Shown piece by piece: positions 1-7,431 of a DNA stretch of 22,083 nt. A model generated the notes under the pieces. The model was not told the DNA's origin. It saw nothing but the letters and a program-made list of their open reading frames with translations, and did not search any database. A program made the position numbers and the translations under genes. The DNA is from a virus. Position 1 is the stretch's first letter; each line of letters starts with the position of its first letter. The stretch spans positions 1 to 22,083 of the IMG/VR virus record IMGVR_UViG_3300032070_000782; one strand, 5' to 3'.

Positions 1-480
1 CTACTTCAACTTTTTAGCCGATTCATCGGCTTTTTCAATTTCCCTCTTCTTAGCTTGCTGGTACTCTTGTATGCGTTTTTCCAGTTCTTTGTCTTCGACA
101 GCAAGTATCTTTGCAGCTGCAAGCGCGGCTCCTTCAGGCTCAATCGTTACGAGAGAGGCGACTCCGCTTGGAACTCTCAGTGATGAATAAATGTCTGTAC
201 CAGCGAATTTGTCTGAGTAGGGTGGACAGGCGATGACTGGTTTTGTAGTGTTGGCGTCAACGAAAGCGCTGAGAGCATTCGATCTTCCTGCAACTGTAAT
301 GTAGACGACTTTTCCTTTCTCATATTCTTTGAGGATTTTGAGGACTTTTTCAGGGGTTTTGTGGGCCGAACCTACCCGGAATGAATAGTCTAGACCTAGG
401 GTTTTGAGTGATTTGGCGATTTCACGGCAAAATTCCAGATCCCTCTCTGAACCCATGAGTATGATGATTTCGCCCTTCAT
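1..480 (-). CDS. purE: 5-(carboxyamino)imidazole/aminoimidazole ribonucleotide carboxylase, PurE (class II-like)
   Basis: This is a cytosolic enzyme of de novo purine synthesis that forms CAIR from AIR, or from N5-CAIR in class I enzymes. The 159 residues match the usual PurE length. The phosphate and ribose loops are visible as GSERD (residues 10-14) and SAHKTP (38-43). The central loop reads VAGRSNAL (63-70) rather than the class I AGAGGAAHLPG pattern, and DIYSSLRVPSG (96-106) follows. Both resemble the PurE domain of animal PAICS, so I read it as class II, which uses CO2 and AIR directly and needs no PurK. The class call is from remembered motifs. The ATG has no Shine-Dalgarno sequence, and a TATA-like element about 30-40 bases upstream suggests a leaderless mRNA. 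The small membrane protein gene lies 39 bases upstream in the same orientation. It is a host housekeeping gene and marks the chromosomal flank. Confidence 0.93.
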   Translation of the reverse strand: MKGEIIILMGSERDLEFCREIAKSLKTLGLDYSFRVGSAHKTPEKVLKILKEYEKGKVVYITVAGRSNALSAFVDANTTKPVIACPPYSDKFAGTDIYSSLRVPSGVASLVTIEPEGAALAAAKILAVEDKELEKRIQEYQQAKKREIEKADESAKKLK

Positions 481-510
481 GTTACCACGCAGTGATTATG
501 TGGTAGAAGG

Positions 511-523
511 TTTTACATACTAA
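511..523 (-). promoter_or_regulatory. Candidate archaeal TATA box for purE
   Basis: The minus strand reads TTAGTATGTAAAA about 30-43 bases before the purE ATG, and no ribosome binding site lies between. That spacing fits an archaeal TATA box driving a leaderless transcript. The element is AT-rich but not a perfect consensus, and it touches the end of the upstream membrane protein gene, so this is only a candidate. Confidence 0.3.
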
Positions 524-771
524 TTAGTTTTTAATTCTGACTCAGAAATGTGCTGACGCTGCTTCCTTCTCCATTTCATGAATATGAAAGTCAGCGCAAC
601 CGTCAACATTCCTACGACAAAGCCAAGCACAAATATCATAAGCCCAAGCGTTGCCAAGTCAGATGAAGCCTGCACCACAGCAAAAGCCAGCATACCCGTC
701 AGAAAACCCGCAATGAACAAAGCAAAACCCAGAATCAGGAAACCGCCCAAGAAACCCTTCTCCAAATCCAT
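520..771 (-). CDS. Small two-helix membrane protein, unknown function
   Basis: I do not recognise a family. The 83 residues contain two hydrophobic segments (about 10-33 and 40-65) joined by a short loop. They are followed by a strongly basic WRRKQRQH stretch and a polar tail, so both termini probably face the cytoplasm under the positive-inside rule. Glycine and phenylalanine spacing in both helices (GFLGGF, GFVVG) suggests helix packing. The gene lies just upstream of purE in the same orientation. It may be cotranscribed with it, but there is no functional link in the sequence. It probably belongs to the host flank. Confidence 0.65.
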   Translation of the reverse strand: MDLEKGFLGGFLILGFALFIAGFLTGMLAFAVVQASSDLATLGLMIFVLGFVVGMLTVALTFIFMKWRRKQRQHISESELKTN

Positions 772-984
772 TGTCTATGACCTCAGACTATTGTAGACTA
801 TTCTTAGAATTCCAGAGCCAGAAAAAGCTTTTGCAACAACATTGGCGGATTTGCTGGTATTGCCGAGACTTCTGCTCTTCTGAGAACGCGTGATGTCGCT
901 TACATAGAAGGTAGGACTATGGTATGGACTGTTCAACATGGTTTTTGGTTGAAAAACAGTCAAAAATGACCTACCCCCTCCCCC
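772..984. other. Non-coding stretch at the probable left edge of the viral region
   Basis: These 213 bases separate the host-like membrane protein from the ABC-GNAT gene. A minus-strand frame of 62 codons is open here but has no protein-like character. A plus-strand frame (about 799-966) gives a more natural peptide containing YIEGRTMVWTVQHGFWLKN, but it has no start codon and could be a remnant. A near-perfect C tract (974-985) lies directly after the ABC-GNAT stop codon. I found no tRNA or obvious att repeat. Confidence 0.4.
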
Positions 985-2502
985 CTAGGTTTTCAGCACA
1001 CACGGTCCTGTAGTGGGGTCTTTGCCAGTTTTCCCTGTGGTTCCTAGGGCAGCGGACGGTGATTTTGTACATAGATTCCTGCAGAATAGGTAGACTTTGG
1101 TCTGCATTAAGAAACCGCAAATTCTGATCAGGTCGGTGAGTTTTTCCAGACTTGCTTTCATAATCTTTTTTTGGTAGTCTTCTTTCTTTCCGAAGGGCAT
1201 GTGGCAAGAGAAGCTTTTCATAAACCGCACGTGCTTGAACTTGATGAAGGCTTGCCTGACTCTTTCTATGTCTCTATTGGACAGAGATTGAAGTTTGCTG
1301 AGCACGTAGGTTCTGCTGCTGATGAGTTCAATGTTGAAGCCAAGCTCTTTGAGAACGGCAACAACTTGCAGAGCCTCTTTAGACTGGCGTTGGTCGGCCA
1401 CCTTGCACATCCCAGCTTTTTCCGCAAAGGGGTTGTATTTGGCCATGACCGCCGACATCTCAACATATTCTGTGCTGGCAAGCGCCAACGTGTCTCTGAC
1501 GAGCTTGACCCCGAGGCCCATGGTGCGGAACTTCGGATGAACAACGACTCGGCTGATATTGCTTAACTTTTCGTTCAAGTCTTTCATGCTCATCTTCGGC
1601 AACATCATGCTGCGGCCAAAACACGTTGGAGGCGGATAAGAATACACGATCACACCGCACAGCTCGTCTCCTCGCTTTAAACAGAAAATCCGTCTGGGAG
1701 CTGGAATCCTGTGGCTTCGATAATGGAATGCAGCGAGTTTTCTCCAGTCTTCGATAGACCCTTGTTCAACACGCATCTCTTTGACGAGGCTACATTCAGT
1801 TGTGGCTATATTTGGATAATATTGGACTGTGATCTCCTTGCCGAACCGTTTGTGAACATGCACGGTAGGCTTCAAGTCTTCAAACAAGTCAGTGTGAGTT
1901 GTCGCCGCTAAAACTGCCTTCCCCTGTTGCCGGGCGCACTTCTGCAGGTTGAAAGCTACTATTTTGGCAGTATCACGGTCCAGGGTAGCTGCAAACTCGT
2001 CTAGGATCCAGAACCGAGCCTCGGTCTCCATTAGCTTCGCAATCTTGTACCGGTATTTCTGTCCATCACTGAGCTGATCAAAACTACGGAGAAACAGAAA
2101 GGCGTCATTCAAGCCCACCTTGCTCAGAAGTTCCAAGCCTTCTTCAACTGTCGTGCCGACGGTCTCAATCAGCGGTTTCGTCCTGTCAACCTGGATGTCT
2201 GCAACGTCAACAGCCTCATCGCCCAAGTCCTTCTTGATAGCCCTAAGCAGAACAGATTTTCCGCTGCCTGAATCGCCGGTAACATAGACAATGTCAGAGA
2301 CCCCTATCTTCAAATCCACTTCTAGCACGGTGAAAATATGTTCTTCGTCGATACCAAGCCCAAAGGCTTCAGCGACCGCAGTGGTCCGCGGAGTCAAGCT
2401 TACTGCTGTCGAGTAAGAAATGTTGAAAGAAAACTTGCCGTAGACTCGGTCGTAGATCCTGCGGCAGTTGTGGATCCTGAAAAACTCACGATGCCTTCTC
2501 AT
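985..2502 (-). CDS. ABC-type ATPase fused to a GNAT acetyltransferase domain
   Basis: The 505 residues contain two enzyme modules. The N-terminal part is a soluble ABC ATPase with Walker A GDSGSGKS (76-83), signature LSDGQ (144-148), Walker B FWILDEF (164-170) and an H-loop histidine (TTH, about 203). The second half looks like a GNAT fold: the acetyl-CoA loop appears as VVVHPKFRTMGLGVKLV (about 319-335), followed by the NPFAEKAGM region typical of the last GNAT strands. The basic C-terminal tail has no recognised domain. No transporter membrane subunit is nearby, so a transport role is unlikely; an acetylation or regulatory role on RNA, protein or a small molecule is inference. The ATG overlaps an upstream TGA (ATGA). 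The gene is last in the operon and could be viral cargo or a host gene at the boundary. Confidence 0.85.
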   Translation of the reverse strand: MRRHREFFRIHNCRRIYDRVYGKFSFNISYSTAVSLTPRTTAVAEAFGLGIDEEHIFTVLEVDLKIGVSDIVYVTGDSGSGKSVLLRAIKKDLGDEAVDVADIQVDRTKPLIETVGTTVEEGLELLSKVGLNDAFLFLRSFDQLSDGQKYRYKIAKLMETEARFWILDEFAATLDRDTAKIVAFNLQKCARQQGKAVLAATTHTDLFEDLKPTVHVHKRFGKEITVQYYPNIATTECSLVKEMRVEQGSIEDWRKLAAFHYRSHRIPAPRRIFCLKRGDELCGVIVYSYPPPTCFGRSMMLPKMSMKDLNEKLSNISRVVVHPKFRTMGLGVKLVRDTLALASTEYVEMSAVMAKYNPFAEKAGMCKVADQRQSKEALQVVAVLKELGFNIELISSRTYVLSKLQSLSNRDIERVRQAFIKFKHVRFMKSFSCHMPFGKKEDYQKKIMKASLEKLTDLIRICGFLMQTKVYLFCRNLCTKSPSAALGTTGKTGKDPTTGPCVLKT

Positions 2503-2599
2503 CGAATAACCTTATGCTTCGCTAGTTTCTTACGGATTTTTTCCAACTTGCTCTTTCCAAGACTCAATCTGAAACGCCTGAAAAACAGAGTTAACCCAT

Positions 2600-2610
2600 A
2601 AAAAAGGGGG
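2600..2610 (-). terminator. Candidate T-run terminator after the four-helix membrane protein
   Basis: The minus strand reads CCCCCTTTTTT about 22 bases past the stop codon of the upstream membrane protein gene. Archaeal RNA polymerase commonly terminates at such T tracts without a hairpin. The tract lies before the ABC-GNAT gene and may separate that gene from the virion operon or cause partial termination. Confidence 0.35.
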
Positions 2611-2631
2611 ATACTGGCTGGGCAATCTAAG

Positions 2632-3081
2632 CTATTTTGCTGCCGAAGATGCCAGGGGCTTCCCGAAAATCTCTCCCAAAACCGAACCCAAGATGTCAAG
2701 GAAATACACGATCACGACACCCAGGCCCTTCAATTCTGGAGTTGGTGCAGCAGTAAAGACAATTGCGATACTTCCAAAGTAGTAGGCCGCAGTCTTGTAC
2801 AGTCTGTTGGCATCGTATTCAAGTTGTGGTTGACCTTGCATCTTCCCTCTGACGTACGCTCCAATGTAGCCCCAAACGTTTCGCAGCCAAATCAGCCCAA
2901 CAGCAAAGACGCCCGAAGCAAACACTGTCTTCACGAACACGACAACTCCCTGGTAGAGTTGAGGAATACTGCTGACATCTATGCTGGCAAGCGACGCGCC
3001 TACGGAAAGCAAGACGCCTCCGAGCACGGCCAAGAGGAGAGTCACAATTGGGATAGCTGTTTTTAACTTCGTTGCATTCAC
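2632..3081 (-). CDS. Putative four-helix membrane protein
   Basis: I do not recognise a family. The 149 residues contain about four hydrophobic segments (9-33, 45-66, 97-112 and 117-138) separated by a polar loop, KMQGQPQLEYDANRLYK (about 80-96), that would face the cytoplasm if both ends do. The start is odd: the in-frame GTG at 3081 is itself part of an AGGAGGTGA Shine-Dalgarno-like sequence, with a stop codon (TGA) two codons upstream. Either this GTG is used with an unusual overlap, or translation begins downstream, for example at codon 13. It follows the small secreted-type protein in the late part of the operon. A holin-like, envelope or superinfection role would be speculation. Confidence 0.6.
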   Translation of the reverse strand: MNATKLKTAIPIVTLLLAVLGGVLLSVGASLASIDVSSIPQLYQGVVVFVKTVFASGVFAVGLIWLRNVWGYIGAYVRGKMQGQPQLEYDANRLYKTAAYYFGSIAIVFTAAPTPELKGLGVVIVYFLDILGSVLGEIFGKPLASSAAK

Positions 3082-3115
3082 CTCCTGTCAACCTGAATGT
3101 GACCGAAAAAGGAGC

Positions 3116-3595
3116 CTACTTGCACTCTTTGATCCAGACGTTGATAGTGCAGTTGAATTGGCTAATGTTGACGATTTGAGGCGACACTGCGAGTTGCATC
3201 TGGACCTGGATTGTCTCAAATGGTTTCAAAACGTAGTTTGTGTAATTCCACGAATACACCAGGAAGCTGGAGGCATTCGCGGGGACCGTTGAGTCTGGAA
3301 GCACGCCTGAAAACTGCCAGTCAGTTATGTTGAAGCTAAGCGTTGCGTTGATGTTGCCAATGTTCTGAAGCCAGAAAGTCACTGCGGCGACGTCGCCAGG
3401 CGAGAGGACACCCCAATCGACCTGCAGAAGCTTAATTGTGCGGTTCGCGTCTGCGTAGATCTCGCAGTTGATCGACTTGATTTTGCCTGTGCTTGACACA
3501 GGGCGGCTAGTCATCAGGACCGCGACTACGCTTCCTAGAATGACTATAGTTGCAACCAAGATTCCAGCGAGTAGTTTTTCATTTACTGTTGCCAT
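3116..3595 (-). CDS. Membrane-anchored extracytoplasmic beta-rich protein
   Basis: The 159 residues begin with a single hydrophobic segment (about 9-29) acting as signal anchor or pilin-like leader, followed by an outward-facing domain. That domain (about 38-157) is strand-rich and includes VDWGVLSPGDVAAVTFWLQN, a pattern I remember from many small secreted archaeal proteins with an immunoglobulin-like fold. It carries seven N-x-S/T sequons, consistent with archaeal surface N-glycosylation. The ATG is preceded by a strong ribosome binding site. It may help decorate the host surface or the virion, or aid egress; none of these is shown by sequence. Its position after the tail genes and beside other membrane proteins suggests a host-envelope interaction module. 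Confidence 0.65.
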   Translation of the reverse strand: MATVNEKLLAGILVATIVILGSVVAVLMTSRPVSSTGKIKSINCEIYADANRTIKLLQVDWGVLSPGDVAAVTFWLQNIGNINATLSFNITDWQFSGVLPDSTVPANASSFLVYSWNYTNYVLKPFETIQVQMQLAVSPQIVNISQFNCTINVWIKECK

Positions 3596-3600
3596 TCACA

Positions 3601-3610
3601 ATCACCACCT
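3601..3610 (-). promoter_or_regulatory. Strong ribosome binding site for the anchored beta-rich protein
   Basis: The minus strand reads AGGTGGTGAT five bases before the ATG at 3595. This matches the archaeal 16S rRNA 3' end very well and fixes the start of the 159-residue gene. Confidence 0.6.
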
Positions 3611-3708
3611 TTACCCTTGAAGATTTGCTGGCGAAGAGAGCCAATCGCGACCTGAAGGGAACAAGGAGAAGGCTACAACTGCTGCTCTCTCCGCTTTCAG
3701 CTCAAAAA

Positions 3709-3963
3709 CTAAGCTTTCTGACCGATAATGATGCCCGTAACCGTTCCAATCAAACCGGTTATCGCAGCAAAAATCTCGTGATTCCAATCATGGAGGAAAA
3801 CTATGCTAGTAACCTCGAGAACAGTCAAACACCCAGCCATGCCCAAACTGAATTTCACTACGTAAACAAGCCGCTCATTAGCCAGTTCTTGAAACTCAAT
3901 CTTGCCTCGAGGCCCCTTCTTCACGAGCCTTCGAGTAAGCGCCCTTCTAACCCAATCTGTCAT
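3709..3963 (-). CDS. Small two-helix membrane protein, holin-like by shape only
   Basis: The 84 residues have a basic N-terminal region (RRALTRRLVKKGPRGK, about 6-21) followed by two hydrophobic segments (about 33-56 and 63-82) and a very short C-terminal tail, GQKA. The second segment, with GLIGTVTGIIIG, resembles small membrane proteins often coded next to tail genes in phages. Size and topology fit a class II holin, but archaeal cells lack murein and no lysin is visible, so that label is only a structural analogy. The 5' end overlaps the preceding 133-residue gene by 17 bases, which indicates tight coupling within the operon. Confidence 0.6.
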   Translation of the reverse strand: MTDWVRRALTRRLVKKGPRGKIEFQELANERLVYVVKFSLGMAGCLTVLEVTSIVFLHDWNHEIFAAITGLIGTVTGIIIGQKA

Positions 3964-4348
3964 GATGATTACTCACGTGCTCCTGTTTGGTCCTGTTTTG
4001 CATGCGACTTTTTCTTCCGCCCATCAAAAAACTGTTGAGAAGACACTGAGCTTCTCCAGGCTGAATATGATTTTTGACGATAATCGTGATTTTGCTGCTC
4101 CAAACAAACGGTATAGCAGTGTAATCCAAGTCGCAGAGGCCGTCTGCATAATGAAAATTGTTCTGGACAAGAATAATATGCTTAGTTTTCTGTCCAAGCA
4201 ACCCAAGGTAAACGCCCCAACTTGAAACTGAAACATCGACATCCATTCCGCAGCTGAGGCTTTCACCAATACTCGCGTCGGACCAGTCAACCTGAACAAG
4301 ATCGCCCATACTCAACTTTTTGATTTCGTCATCAGTTTTCCTTTTCAA
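3947..4348 (-). CDS. Conserved-looking viral protein, unknown function
   Basis: I do not recognise a named family. The 133 residues begin with a short helix (KRKTDDEIKKLSMGD), then a compact predicted beta domain with SWGVYLGLLGQKTKHIILVQ (about 43-62) and a second part with DLDYTAIPFVW (about 74-84). The fold hints at a small SH3-like or barrel domain, but that is only an impression. The C-terminal end is polar and basic and overlaps the next gene by 17 bases. It lies between the small tail-region proteins and the two-helix membrane protein, so it is part of the late operon. The reading frame looks genuine: charged and hydrophobic residues alternate naturally, and the competing frames do not look protein-like. 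Confidence 0.6.
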   Translation of the reverse strand: MKRKTDDEIKKLSMGDLVQVDWSDASIGESLSCGMDVDVSVSSWGVYLGLLGQKTKHIILVQNNFHYADGLCDLDYTAIPFVWSSKITIIVKNHIQPGEAQCLLNSFLMGGRKSRMQNRTKQEHVSNHHDRLG

Positions 4349-4361
4349 ACCTCAAAAACAC

Positions 4362-4574
4362 CTACCTGTAAGCTTCCTTTTTCTTCATGCTCTGCAAAAT
4401 CATTTCCATCGTCGCAATACGGTTTTCAACAGCCGTATTCACGTCTTCAAGAATGATCGTTTGCATCCACTTTGGAAACTGCACGATCCTGCCGCCAAGC
4501 TTCTCCCACGTCTTCAACCATTGCTTTCGAAACGCGCTTTCTCGTGCCCAATTCTCCAACACATCAACAGCCAA
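4362..4574 (-). CDS. Small helical protein, unknown function
   Basis: The 70 residues are predicted mostly helical and are rich in tryptophan and charged residues (NWARESAFRKQWLKTWEKLG, about 8-27), followed by a second helix, VENRIATMEMILQSMKKK (about 49-66). There is no signal or membrane segment. It could be a small tail or chaperone component, or it could pair with a neighbour as a coiled coil. It is separated from the 118-residue gene by 3 bases and from the 133-residue gene by 13 bases, all in one direction, which supports it as a real operon member. No family is recognised. Confidence 0.5.
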   Translation of the reverse strand: MAVDVLENWARESAFRKQWLKTWEKLGGRIVQFPKWMQTIILEDVNTAVENRIATMEMILQSMKKKEAYR

Positions 4575-4577
4575 AAC

Positions 4578-4934
4578 TTATGCCTCCTGCAAAGTTAACG
4601 TGAAATGCCTGATGTTCTTCCCAGCCAGATCCGCTGCGTCGATCGCAACGTCCAAGATGTAAACTGCCGTGTTTACGACCCGAACTTGATCAGTAACGGC
4701 GAAGGTAACAGTTGACCCTGCAGCACCTATATCCTCAAAACTCTTGCAGTTACTGCTAGCCCAATTCACGTTGTTCTCGACGCACTCAACCGTCCACACC
4801 CGGACGGCACCGCGAATCTTGACCTTGCGCTTGTAGGCTTGATTTTCCCAAGCATCCCACTGTCGATTTATAACCTGGAAGCCTTCATGAAAACTCTTAG
4901 CGTCAAGGGTTTTTCCGTCCAAAGTAACCGTCAT
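4578..4934 (-). CDS. Putative small tail-associated beta protein
   Basis: The 118 residues look like a compact beta-rich domain: MTVTLDGKTLDAKSF at the start, AVRVWTVECVENNVNWASSN (about 44-63), VTFAVTDQVRVVNTAVYILD (about 75-94), and an ending HFTLTLQE. The pattern of a short N-terminal strand with LDGK, a central WTVEC strand and a final strand resembles small tail-tube-like or baseplate-hub-like beta sandwich proteins, but I cannot assign it. It begins within the stop codon of the upstream 90-residue gene (ATGA overlap), so the two products are probably made in fixed ratio. The position two genes after the putative tail protein favours a tail-tip or baseplate role. Confidence 0.5.
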   Translation of the reverse strand: MTVTLDGKTLDAKSFHEGFQVINRQWDAWENQAYKRKVKIRGAVRVWTVECVENNVNWASSNCKSFEDIGAAGSTVTFAVTDQVRVVNTAVYILDVAIDAADLAGKNIRHFTLTLQEA

Positions 4935-5203
4935 GCTTCCAGGTCAACCCCGATAAACTGGTTGAAATCAAATCGTTCAAGGAGAGGAATCCCGTTTGTA
5001 CGGATCTCATTAACCATTTTGACGATGACAAGCTTGGCATCTTGAAGCGTTAACGGGCGTCCCAGAAAACCTTTGATTTGCCTCAGCCTTTCCCTGATGT
5101 CATCATAGGACACTTTCACGCTGTAGGCTTGCCCGCCCTGGTCATAGTCGAAAGTGAGAATGATCTCTGCATTCTCAGTTGTTATTTGCCTAAGCTTTAT
5201 CAT
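4931..5203 (-). CDS. Small putative tail-region protein, unknown function
   Basis: The 90 residues begin with a beta part (IKLRQITTENAEIILTFDY, about 2-20; AYSVKVSYDD, about 26-35) and continue as helices (IRERLRQIKGF, about 36-46; LQDAKLVIVKMVNEIRTN, about 53-70). There is no membrane segment or metal motif. The start ATG overlaps the stop codon of the 331-residue gene by four bases (ATGA), and its own stop overlaps the next start in the same way, so it lies in the middle of a coupled gene trio after the tape measure. The function is unknown; the location suggests tail tip assembly. Confidence 0.55.
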   Translation of the reverse strand: MIKLRQITTENAEIILTFDYDQGGQAYSVKVSYDDIRERLRQIKGFLGRPLTLQDAKLVIVKMVNEIRTNGIPLLERFDFNQFIGVDLEA

Positions 5204-6195
5204 CGCTCATCCACTCCAACAAGACTTATGCAGCCGCCAAAGCCGTTAACAAAAACGGAAACGTCGCTGACAGCGACAATTTCAAAGGTGTAGGTGTGGC
5301 TCAAGATGCCTGTCCCTGATGCCGTACTATAGAAATCAGTGGCATCGCCGTAACTGACGGCGCGCACCTTGCCGATCTTGCTGTTTTTCGTCGGGTCCTT
5401 GTCCAAAGGCTCAAGAGTCACATATAACGTGCTGCCTTGGGCAAAATCGAGCGTTATAGGCTCGTTGTCAACGGTGGCCAGCAGCCAAGGACAGGCGACT
5501 ATGCTGATATGCACGACTGTGTTCGCATTGTCTTTTCCAATCGTGAACGTGTGAGCTGAACCTACTGAAAGACTGCCATAAAAATTCGCGCATGCAGTCT
5601 CGTCAGACGTCGCGTCGTGGATCCGTGTCGTCCAATCAACCTGAACTCCATCAACAGAAAGTTGCACGCCATTCGTGTATGCATCACCGACGTTCTCAAA
5701 ACTCGTCACTGCACCTGGAGTCTTAGCCCAAACTAGGACGGCGAAAACCGCGTTTTTCAAGGTTCCAAAGAAACTGGCTGGTGAACGCTGCGCAACCGTA
5801 AGATCAATTTCCGCTGCGTATGCGGCAAGGTTGGATTTTGCAACGTCACTGAACTTTGCTTTCCCAAGTTGAAAGGCGCTGACGCTACCGCTGCCGCCAC
5901 CACCACCATTCTTCTGCTCCATCAGAATAGCGTAGGTTCCAGCAGCGACGAAAGCAATCCCTGTCTTGTACCCTGTGGTAAAGCAACCATAGACGTAGTA
6001 ACTGCCGATTTTAAGACGATACGCAGATGTGGTGTTGATAGTGAATTTGAAGACAACCAGGGAATCTTCGCTTAAAGTGATGTTCCCATAGTTTTTCAAA
6101 GTGCCCCATGCTGCATTATCCCGCGTGTACGCTGCGCTGTCATTGATGAGATTTTCTTCAGACGCGAGTTGACGGACCTCTTCAGTGTAAACCAT
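5200..6195 (-). CDS. Putative distal tail or receptor-binding structural protein
   Basis: The 331 residues sit directly after the tape measure (2-base gap), where phages code distal tail, hub or adhesion proteins. The N-terminal 90 residues resemble a beta-sandwich of the lectin or C1q-like kind (AYRLKIGSYYVYGCF, about 58-72; AAGTYAILMEQ, about 84-94). A Gly-rich hinge, NGGGGGSGS (about 96-104), separates this from a second beta domain with an immunoglobulin-like look (VQLSVDGVQVDW, about 173-184) and a third small beta unit at the C-terminus (TYTFEIVAVSDVSVFVNGFG). No catalytic motif is visible. Beta-rich modules joined by a glycine hinge suit an exposed virion protein. The role is inferred from position and composition, not from family recognition. 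Confidence 0.55.
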   Translation of the reverse strand: MVYTEEVRQLASEENLINDSAAYTRDNAAWGTLKNYGNITLSEDSLVVFKFTINTTSAYRLKIGSYYVYGCFTTGYKTGIAFVAAGTYAILMEQKNGGGGGSGSVSAFQLGKAKFSDVAKSNLAAYAAEIDLTVAQRSPASFFGTLKNAVFAVLVWAKTPGAVTSFENVGDAYTNGVQLSVDGVQVDWTTRIHDATSDETACANFYGSLSVGSAHTFTIGKDNANTVVHISIVACPWLLATVDNEPITLDFAQGSTLYVTLEPLDKDPTKNSKIGKVRAVSYGDATDFYSTASGTGILSHTYTFEIVAVSDVSVFVNGFGGCISLVGVDER

Positions 6196-6197
6196 TT

Positions 6198-7430
6198 TTA
6201 ACTACCAAACCGAATGCGTTTATGAGTTGCAGATGCATTCTGACTTGAAGCTTCGACAACCACGTTTTTCAAGCGCTCTTCAATGAGGTCTATAGCGTAC
6301 TCAGCTGTCCGTTTGTCAACCGAGCCTTGAACAGTGATCAAAGGTCCGTGAATGGTTATGTTGTTGCCGAATCCTCCCTTGGATAAGGGAATGACTGCTT
6401 CAGGTCCTGCTTCACCGATTAAAGCTAAAGTTGGCGACATGACGATGCCGCCGTGCTGCAGGTGTCCTCCGACATTGGGGTTCTGGTTGCTTGGAGTGCC
6501 TCCTCCTCCCAAAAACCCTGTAACTGCTCCTACAATGGCGCCGATCGCATCTGCAATAGGCTTGATGATATTGTTCCAAACCCATGCAAGCGCGTCGAAA
6601 ACAGGCTTCAAAATGTTATTGTAAGCCCAGCTTATCCCATTACTCAGTGTGTTCCATGCTGCAAGCAAAGTCCCAGTGAGAAAGTTTCCAAGAGGCACCA
6701 GAATATTATCCCAGAGCCACTTTAACCCGTTGTAGACTGACGTAATGGCGAAACTTAGCGCTCCTCCCAAAACGTTCGCAATGGCGTTTATGGCGTTTCT
6801 GAAGGGCTCGCAATTCTGGTAGGCCCAGATGAGGCCTGCAACAAGAGCGGCGATTCCAGCAACAACCAAGATAATGGGGTTTGCAGCGAGAAAAGACATG
6901 GCGCCACTGATACCTTCGGTTACAGCGGTCCACCCTTTCGTTAAGGTTGAAACGCTTGTGATCATGGTGATGAGACTTGGAATGACTGTGACTGCCGCGC
7001 TCATCATTGCTTGATTTACATTGCCTTGTGCGAGCTCGGCTCTTGAACATGCAACCTCATATCGCTCCTGCGCCAGTTTCAAATCGCCAGCGGCTATAGC
7101 TGCTGCTTCGCTGTCAATGCCAGACTTTTCGACGGTAGCGTTATATTTTCTCTGAGCATCTTCAACAGCGTTCGCAGTGGTTTTCACAGCCAAGTTTGCC
7201 CTGTCAAGAGCTACCTGCGCGGTTTGAACTCTGTCGATTGAGTTGTAAAGAGCGAGGCCACTCGTGGCCACATTATTGAATGCTAGGGCGACTTCTTTGC
7301 TGCTCTTCTCCACTTTATTGTTTGCATCTTTCACTTTGTTGAAGCTAGTGTCAGCTGTCGCAGCGACGCCTTTGATGGTGCCGCTTGCCTGGTCAACTGC
7401 TTTCAAGAGAATATTGATGTTTGTGGTCAA
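6198..7430 (-). CDS. Tail tape measure protein (short)
   Basis: This protein sets tail length and is threaded through the tail tube. The 410 residues show the expected plan: an Ala/Lys-rich coiled-coil N-terminal region (about 30-140), a hydrophobic part (about 143-205, including IILVVAGIAALVAGLIWAY), repeated Trp-containing helices (WLWDNILVPLGNF and WVWNNIIKPIADAIG, about 238-296), a Gly-rich linker, and the C-terminal motif GGIVMSPTLALIGEAGPEAV (about 327-346), typical of many siphovirus tape measures. It is short for the family, which suggests a short tail. Translation starts at TTG, one base after the stop codon of the frameshifted chaperone extension, which argues for coupled translation. 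GCAGGA upstream could serve as ribosome binding site. Confidence 0.9.
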   Translation of the reverse strand: MTTNINILLKAVDQASGTIKGVAATADTSFNKVKDANNKVEKSSKEVALAFNNVATSGLALYNSIDRVQTAQVALDRANLAVKTTANAVEDAQRKYNATVEKSGIDSEAAAIAAGDLKLAQERYEVACSRAELAQGNVNQAMMSAAVTVIPSLITMITSVSTLTKGWTAVTEGISGAMSFLAANPIILVVAGIAALVAGLIWAYQNCEPFRNAINAIANVLGGALSFAITSVYNGLKWLWDNILVPLGNFLTGTLLAAWNTLSNGISWAYNNILKPVFDALAWVWNNIIKPIADAIGAIVGAVTGFLGGGGTPSNQNPNVGGHLQHGGIVMSPTLALIGEAGPEAVIPLSKGGFGNNITIHGPLITVQGSVDKRTAEYAIDLIEERLKNVVVEASSQNASATHKRIRFGS

Positions 7431-7431
7431 T

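Noticed and set aside
775-963. 62-codon minus-strand frame between the membrane protein and the ABC-GNAT gene
   Set aside because: The composition is Ser/Asn-rich without hydrophobic pattern, there is no ribosome binding site, and the opposite strand gives a more natural peptide. I treat the stretch as non-coding.
974-985. C-rich tract as G-quadruplex or attachment site
   Set aside because: Only two long runs are present on the G-rich strand, and no matching sequence was found near the right flank.
1171-1566. 131-codon plus-strand frame opposite the ABC-GNAT gene
   Set aside because: It is the complement of a well-supported gene with intact motifs and shows no motif of its own.
2499-2699. 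Small minus-strand frame whose stop codon overlaps the ABC-GNAT start (ATGA), ending LEKIRKKLAKHKVIR
   Set aside because: The basic tail looks plausible and the overlap is suggestive, but the 5' half lies inside the four-helix gene and no suitable start codon occurs in the free part. It remains possible if a TTG start is used.
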